The notes under the pieces: model-generated
Told to the model about the DNA's origin: nothing
The model's input: the letters and a program-made list of their open reading frames with translations, nothing else
The model's database searches: none
Shown here: positions 60,166 to 64,000 of the stretch, one piece after another
Layout: every line of letters begins with the position of its first letter
How positions within the stretch are numbered: the stretch's first letter is position 1
Translations under genes and position numbers: made by a program
Assembly: GCA_025998675.1 (NCBI GenBank)
Contig: AP024673.1
Coordinates: 1,577,221 to 1,641,220, forward strand
DNA: 64,000 nucleotides
Source: Fimbriimonadales bacterium
Lineage (GTDB): Bacteria > Armatimonadota > Fimbriimonadia > Fimbriimonadales > GBS-DC
Reading direction: 5' to 3'

Positions 60166-60257
60166 CCCTGCGGCGGGAGGCGAGAGGCGTCGGGCTCTCA
60201 GAGACTGTCTAAGTGTCTTTGCACGAGAATTGCGACACACGCGCAGCACCGTCTTTA

Positions 60258-60311
60258 TGGAGTGCGGAAGCGGAGCTTCCGCGAGGCTGAAGCTCCCGCT
60301 TCCGCACTCCA
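60258..60311. repeat. GGAGTGCGG palindrome, copy 5
   Basis: 54 bp. It sits inside a larger inverted structure: TAAGTGTCTTTGCA at 60208-60221 and TGCAAAGACACTTA at about 60354-60367 bracket it. The whole 160-bp unit looks like an element of its own, abutting MITE copy C. Confidence 0.85.
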
Positions 60312-60367
60312 AATTACGCGCACGCGCGGACAGGGGAGCCGCTGAAAATTCCCTGCAAAGACACTTA

Positions 60368-60590
60368 ATACCAAATGCGCCGTCAGAGTTCGTAATTGCC
60401 GTGCGTCTACAGCCAGAGCCGCGCGCGTTTTGCCCTCACCCCCTTTGTCCCCCTCTCCCAACGGGTTGGGAGAGGGGGAGAGCGTCTGGCAATGCTCGCA
60501 CGGCTCCCCTCTCCCGCCGCGCGGGAGAGGGGCTGGGGGTGAGGGCAACAAGCATCGCCGATTTACGAACTATGACCCGCAGATTGGTTT
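60368..60590. repeat. MITE-like element, copy C (CTCTCCC core, reversed relative to B)
   Basis: The left end corresponds to the complement of copy B's right end, and the right end (TTTACGAACTATGACCCGC, AGATTGGTTT) to copy B's left end, so it is inserted in the opposite sense. The two nested CTCTCCC hairpins are nearly identical to copy B. 60591-60629 has nothing else. Confidence 0.8.
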
Positions 60591-60629
60591 AGTCGACGCA
60601 GGTCGGGTTCCCCCTAAGGATGAGATGGC

Positions 60630-60908
60630 TCAGCGCGTGAGTTTGTCGGCGATGGCGCGACGCATAATCGCGGCGGCGATTGCCTGTGCGGAGGTCGTCT
60701 GGTGAAGGTGCTGGCTTGCCTCCTGCACGCGCTCTTCGCGGATGTCAGGCGTCTGGGTCAGCATGCGCGCGATTTCCCGCGCCAGTCGCTCGTCCTCCGC
60801 TCTGGGTGCGACGAACGGCGCAGGCACCGGCTCGAGCGGCGTGACCGCCGCCTGCTGCTCACGATACGCCTGCGCAACCTTCTGCAGTTCCTTCAGCGAG
60901 ATTTGCAT
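60630..60908 (-). CDS. Small FlgM-like protein under c-di-GMP riboswitch control
   Basis: 92 residues from ATG 60908, which follows AGGAGG. MQISLKELQKVAQAY, a Pro-rich spacer, then LAREIARMLTQTPDIREERVQEASQHLHQ and a terminal helix. The 'TPDIREERV' element resembles the anti-sigma-28 factor FlgM (PEIREEKV), but the typical GTYxVD part is replaced. It may be FlgM-related or another small regulator. The upstream leader carries a clear c-di-GMP-I riboswitch. Confidence 0.6.
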   Translation of the reverse strand: MQISLKELQKVAQAYREQQAAVTPLEPVPAPFVAPRAEDERLAREIARMLTQTPDIREERVQEASQHLHQTTSAQAIAAAIMRRAIADKLTR

Positions 60909-60945
60909 CGTTCTGCCTCCTGTCTTGCTGGTCTCCAGCAAGCCA

Positions 60946-61035
60946 GAAGCAGGCAACCCGGCTATCTGCCGCGTGCGCGACAGACCCATAGGCTTTGCGC
61001 CCCTGCATCGCTACAGGTTTGCCCTTTTCTGCTTC
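60946..61035 (-). promoter_or_regulatory. c-di-GMP-I (GEMM-I) riboswitch
   Basis: On the minus strand the aptamer reads GGGCAAACC (first stem side), GGGGCGCAAAGCC and GGCAGAUAGCCGGGUUGCC (the tetraloop receptor side), closed by P1 GAAGCAG (61035-61029) with CUGCUUC (60952-60946). These are the conserved GEMM-I blocks. A hairpin CUUGCUGG-AGA-CCAGCAAG follows, then the AGGAGG ribosome site. GATAAT (61059-61054) is a candidate -10. The switch likely controls the small gene downstream. Confidence 0.92.
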
Positions 61036-61086
61036 GGCTCACTACCATCCGATATTATCGGCGCGCGGTGCGCAATTCTTTAGCCC

Positions 61087-63066
61087 CTATACGGCGCTGG
61101 TCTCCAGAATCCTGCGCAATCGCTGGATTTCGTCGCGCAGGAGGGCGGCGCGCTCGAACTCCAGCGCTTTCGCCGCCTGACGCATCTCCTGTTCGAGGCG
61201 GTCAATCACCAGCGGCAGGTCTTCGAACGCCACGCGGTCGGTGTCCACAATCTGGTAGGCGGCGCGCTCTTCGGCGACTTTGTAGGCGCGCACCGTCTCG
61301 CGCACCTCTTTGCGCACCGTTTCGGGCGTGATGCCGTGCGCCTCGTTGTACGCCATCTGGATTTGACGGCGGCGGTTAGTCTCGTCGATGGCGCGTTGCA
61401 TGGAGCCCGTGATGCGGTCGGCGTACAGGATCACCTGTCCGAACTTGTTGCGGGCGGCGCGCCCGATGGTCTGAATCAGCGAGGTCTCCGAACGCAGGAA
61501 GCCCTCCTTGTCAGCGTCCAGAATCGCCACCAGCGACACTTCAGGCAAATCCAGCCCCTCGCGCAGCAGGTTCACCCCGACCACCACATCGTAAGCGCCC
61601 AGGCGCAGCTCGCGCAGAATCTCCGCCCGCTCCAGCGACTGCACATCCGAATGGAGGTACTGCACGCGGATGCCCAGCTCCTGCAGGTAGCTGGTGAGAT
61701 CTTCCGCCATCTTTTTGGTGAGGGTCGTCACCAGCGCGCGCTCGTTGCGGTCGATGCGCTGGCGGATTTCGGCGATGAGGTCGTCCACCTGCCCCTGCGT
61801 CGGGCGCACAATCACTTCAGGGTCGAGCAGCCCCGTCGGGCGGATGATTTGCTCCACAATCTGCTGGCTCGCCTGCCGTTCGAACGGTCCGGGCGTCGCC
61901 GACACGAAAATCACCTGTCCCACGCGCTGCAAAAACTCCTCGAAGCGCAGCGGACGGTTGTCCAGCGCAGAGGGCAGGCGGAATCCGTGTTCCACCAGCG
62001 TGCGCTTGCGCTGCAGGTCGCCGTTATACATCGCCCGAATCTGCGGGATGGTCTGGTGCGACTCGTCGATGAACAGCAGGTAGTCTTCGGGGAAGTAGTC
62101 CAGCAGGGTGTAGGGCGGCTCGCCGGGGTGGCGCCCGTCAAAATAGCGCGAGTAGTTCTCGATGCCGTTGCAGTAGCCCAGCTCGCGCATCATCTCCAGA
62201 TCCATCTCGACGCGCTGGCGGATGCGCTGCGCCTCAATCAGGCGTCCCTGCGACTCGAAGTAGGCGACCTGCGCCTCCAGCTCCTCGCGAATCTGGGCGG
62301 TGATGGCGTCCATCCGATCCCAGGGCGTCACATAATGCGTCGCAGGGAAGAAGGTCGCCCGCTCCAGCTCGCCCAGCGTCTCGCCTTTGAGGGGGTCGTA
62401 CTCGGTGATGCGCTCCACCTCGTCGCCGAACAGCTCGATGCGCGTGATATACTCCTCATCGGCGGGCTGCACATCGATCACATCGCCGCGAATGCGGAAC
62501 GTGCCGCGCCCCAGCACCATGTCAGAACGCACATACTGCAACTCCACGAGACGCATTGCCAGTTCGCGCGGGTCGAGGCGGTCGCCGCGCCGTACGGTGA
62601 CGATGCTGCGCAGGTACTCCTGAGGCGACCCCAGTCCGTAGATGCTGGAGACGCTGGCGACCACAATCACATCGCGCCGCTCCAGCACGGCTTGCGTCGC
62701 CGCATGGCGCAGGCGGTCAATCTCGTCGTTGATGGAGGCGGTCTTTTCGATGTAGGTGTCCGACTGGGGCACATAGGCTTCGGGCTGGTAGTAGTCGTAG
62801 TAGCTGATGAAAAAATGCACGGCGTTGTCGGGGAAAAACGCGCGGAACTCCTGACACAGTTGCGCCGCCAGCGTCTTGTTGTGCGCAATCACCAGCGCGG
62901 GACGCTGCACGGCGGCAATCACCGACGCCATCGTGAAGGTCTTGCCCGTGCCCGTCGCCCCCAAAAGCGTTTGGAACTCGTATCCGCGCTGGAGACCCTC
63001 GACCAGTTTCGCGATTGCCTGGGGCTGGTCGCCGCGCGGTTCGAAGGCTGCACTCAGCTGGAACAT
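61087..63066 (-). CDS. uvrB: Excinuclease ABC subunit B
   Basis: UvrB verifies DNA damage and opens the strand for UvrC in nucleotide excision repair. 659 residues with Walker [13 protein letters not shown] (36-43), the beta-hairpin [22 protein letters not shown], Walker [11 protein letters not shown], helicase motifs [32 protein letters not shown] and QTIGRAARN, and the UvrC-binding C-terminal coil. TATAAT (63080-63075) ends 8 nt before ATG 63066. Confidence 0.97.
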   Translation of the reverse strand: MFQLSAAFEPRGDQPQAIAKLVEGLQRGYEFQTLLGATGTGKTFTMASVIAAVQRPALVIAHNKTLAAQLCQEFRAFFPDNAVHFFISYYDYYQPEAYVPQSDTYIEKTASINDEIDRLRHAATQAVLERRDVIVVASVSSIYGLGSPQEYLRSIVTVRRGDRLDPRELAMRLVELQYVRSDMVLGRGTFRIRGDVIDVQPADEEYITRIELFGDEVERITEYDPLKGETLGELERATFFPATHYVTPWDRMDAITAQIREELEAQVAYFESQGRLIEAQRIRQRVEMDLEMMRELGYCNGIENYSRYFDGRHPGEPPYTLLDYFPEDYLLFIDESHQTIPQIRAMYNGDLQRKRTLVEHGFRLPSALDNRPLRFEEFLQRVGQVIFVSATPGPFERQASQQIVEQIIRPTGLLDPEVIVRPTQGQVDDLIAEIRQRIDRNERALVTTLTKKMAEDLTSYLQELGIRVQYLHSDVQSLERAEILRELRLGAYDVVVGVNLLREGLDLPEVSLVAILDADKEGFLRSETSLIQTIGRAARNKFGQVILYADRITGSMQRAIDETNRRRQIQMAYNEAHGITPETVRKEVRETVRAYKVAEERAAYQIVDTDRVAFEDLPLVIDRLEQEMRQAAKALEFERAALLRDEIQRLRRILETSAV

Positions 63067-63080
63067 GCGCGTGAATTATA
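63067..63080 (-). promoter_or_regulatory. Leaderless-type promoter of uvrB
   Basis: TATAAT with 8 nt to the ATG; same geometry as prmA and the holin-like gene. Confidence 0.65.
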
Positions 63081-63120
63081 CCCGTGTGAAGCGCAGGCTC
63101 GGATATGGCATAAATTCCCC

Positions 63121-64000
63121 GTGCGCACAGGGCGGCTCTGGCGAGGGCGATTGTGGGCGCAGTTTCTCCTGTGGAAGCTGCGCGAGGGTTGGGCGCGTCT
63201 ACCGATAGGCGTGCGCTTCCTGTGGATTCTGATTGGCGTGATGCTGGCGCTGATGACGCCGCTGCTTGGCATGGGCTATCTCCTTCTGCGGCAATCGCTC
63301 GCGGCGCATCAGCAACTGGTGCAGCGCCAGCGACTTGTCGCCGCGGTCAGCGCACTGGACCGCCAGATGGCAACCACGCTGCGCCAACTGGAAGATTATA
63401 CGGTCTGGAACGATGCTTATGAGGCTGTTCAAAGGCGCGATCTCGCGTGGTTGCACGACAACATCGTGGACTGGCTCCCGCAACATTTCTACTACGACTT
63501 CGTGGCAATCACAGACGCGAGGGGGGCGTTGGCAGCGCACAGTGGGGGCGATATGGCGTGGCTGCGTCAGACCGCGCCGTTTCAGCGGGCGCTGCGCGGC
63601 GTGGGCGACGCGGGGCTGTGGCGGCATGGCGACGCGATTTATGTCGTCGCCGCCGCGCCCATCGTCGACGAGGACTGGAGTCGCCCCCCTGCAGGCGTGC
63701 TGATTCTCGGCAGGGCAGTCGATGCGCAGTTCCTGCAGCGTGTGCGCGAGTCGGCAGGGCATACCGGCGCGCTGCAGGTGCGAACCGTCGGAATCGACGA
63801 GGCGCGCGCGGGGGAACAGGCGCATGGAGGGGGCGGCATAGAGGCGTCCCAACTACTCTTCGATAGCGCAGGGCGACCTGTTGCCGCGCTGGAGGTTGAG
63901 CCGCCTCGCGTGGAGCAATCGTGGCTTGTGGACGCATTGCGCCTCGCCAGGCAACATCTCCTCATCTTCGGCGGCGCGCTCGCGCTGATTGCCAGCCTGA
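63121..64000 (+). CDS. Membrane sensor with CHASE4-type domain (3' end outside window)
   Basis: At least 293 residues from GTG 63121. A membrane helix (FLWILIGVMLALMTPLLGMGYLLL) is followed by an extracytoplasmic domain with the CHASE4 pattern LDRQMATTLRQLEDYTVWNDAYEAV ... IVDWLPQHFYYDFVAITDARG; a second helix begins near the window end (LLIFGGALALIASL). Such sensors carry a GGDEF/EAL or kinase output. A diguanylate cyclase here would fit the c-di-GMP riboswitch 2 kb away, but the output domain is not visible. ATAAAT/CATAAA lies 6 nt upstream. Confidence 0.78.
   Translation, partial: MRTGRLWRGRLWAQFLLWKLREGWARLPIGVRFLWILIGVMLALMTPLLGMGYLLLRQSLAAHQQLVQRQRLVAAVSALDRQMATTLRQLEDYTVWNDAYEAVQRRDLAWLHDNIVDWLPQHFYYDFVAITDARGALAAHSGGDMAWLRQTAPFQRALRGVGDAGLWRHGDAIYVVAAAPIVDEDWSRPPAGVLILGRAVDAQFLQRVRESAGHTGALQVRTVGIDEARAGEQAHGGGGIEASQLLFDSAGRPVAALEVEPPRVEQSWLVDALRLARQHLLIFGGALALIASL

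Overview
This window looks like a piece of a GC-rich bacterial chromosome, most likely from the Armatimonadota. The main clues are the prepilin-type protein at 10316-11206, whose N-terminus ([17 protein letters not shown] followed by [13 protein letters not shown]) is the form typical of that phylum, and a PEP-CTERM surface protein built of HAF repeats. This placement is an inference from recognised sequence style; no 16S gene or tRNA was seen here.

Layout. 1-2.4 kb: membrane protein fragment, secreted helical protein, peptidase C26 amidotransferase. 2.5-4.2 kb: first copy of a 1629-bp IS4-like insertion sequence. 4.3-11.2 kb: NDH-2, dnaX, serC, prmA-rsmE and a prepilin-like protein. 11.2-16.5 kb: candidate small RNA, STAND ATPase with TPR-like region, SbcD-like nuclease, and a rhodanese-like/methyltransferase fusion interrupted in frame by a palindromic repeat. 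16.5-25 kb: PEP-CTERM HAF protein, thioesterase, ClpC-like unfoldase with a degenerate first ATPase domain, gcvH-gcvPA, TPP riboswitch-thiC, Rpn nuclease. 24.8-29.5 kb: cysM-mec pair and the fabD-fabG-acpP-fabF fatty-acid operon. 29.6-31.2 kb: second IS copy in opposite orientation. 31.3-45.8 kb: aroA, aldehyde dehydrogenase, gyrA with a homing-endonuclease intein at the catalytic tyrosine and a 3' frameshift, glycosyltransferase, TlpA-like thioredoxin, two holin-like membrane proteins with rapZ-yvcK, photolyase, tyrS. 45.8-53.5 kb: decayed Uma2 gene, homocysteine methyltransferase/MTHFR fusion, beta-barrel-like protein, AEC transporter, cyclase, rluD coupled to a possible ssDNA-annealing/zinc-ribbon protein, fRMsr, cyclophilin lipoprotein. 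53.5-64 kb: DUF433/DUF5615 toxin-antitoxin pair between 47-48-bp direct repeats, large secreted GDDxY-repeat protein, LolA-like protein, ABC ATPase, ygfZ, cobalamin adenosyltransferase, a c-di-GMP-I riboswitch ahead of a small FlgM-like gene, uvrB, and a CHASE4-type sensor that runs off the window.

Three genome-wide themes stand out. (1) About twenty genes have a -10 hexamer (TATAAT, TATACT, TACAAT, TACACT, TAGAAT) ending only 6-11 nt before the start codon, with no Shine-Dalgarno; this implies many leaderless transcripts and corrects several starts (dnaX, tyrS, ndh, the AEC transporter). Genes inside operons mostly carry GGAGG-type sites or overlap as ATGA. (2) Two families of small palindromic elements are scattered between genes, inside one gene and at gene ends: a MITE-like family with ATACCAATC termini whose cores are interchangeable, and a 51-56-bp GGAGTGCGG palindrome. 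(3) The IS copies sit at the foot of palindromes that appear on both sides of the insertion.

Most genes are housekeeping (replication, repair, cofactor, lipid and one-carbon metabolism). The window shows no CRISPR array, prophage or tRNA.
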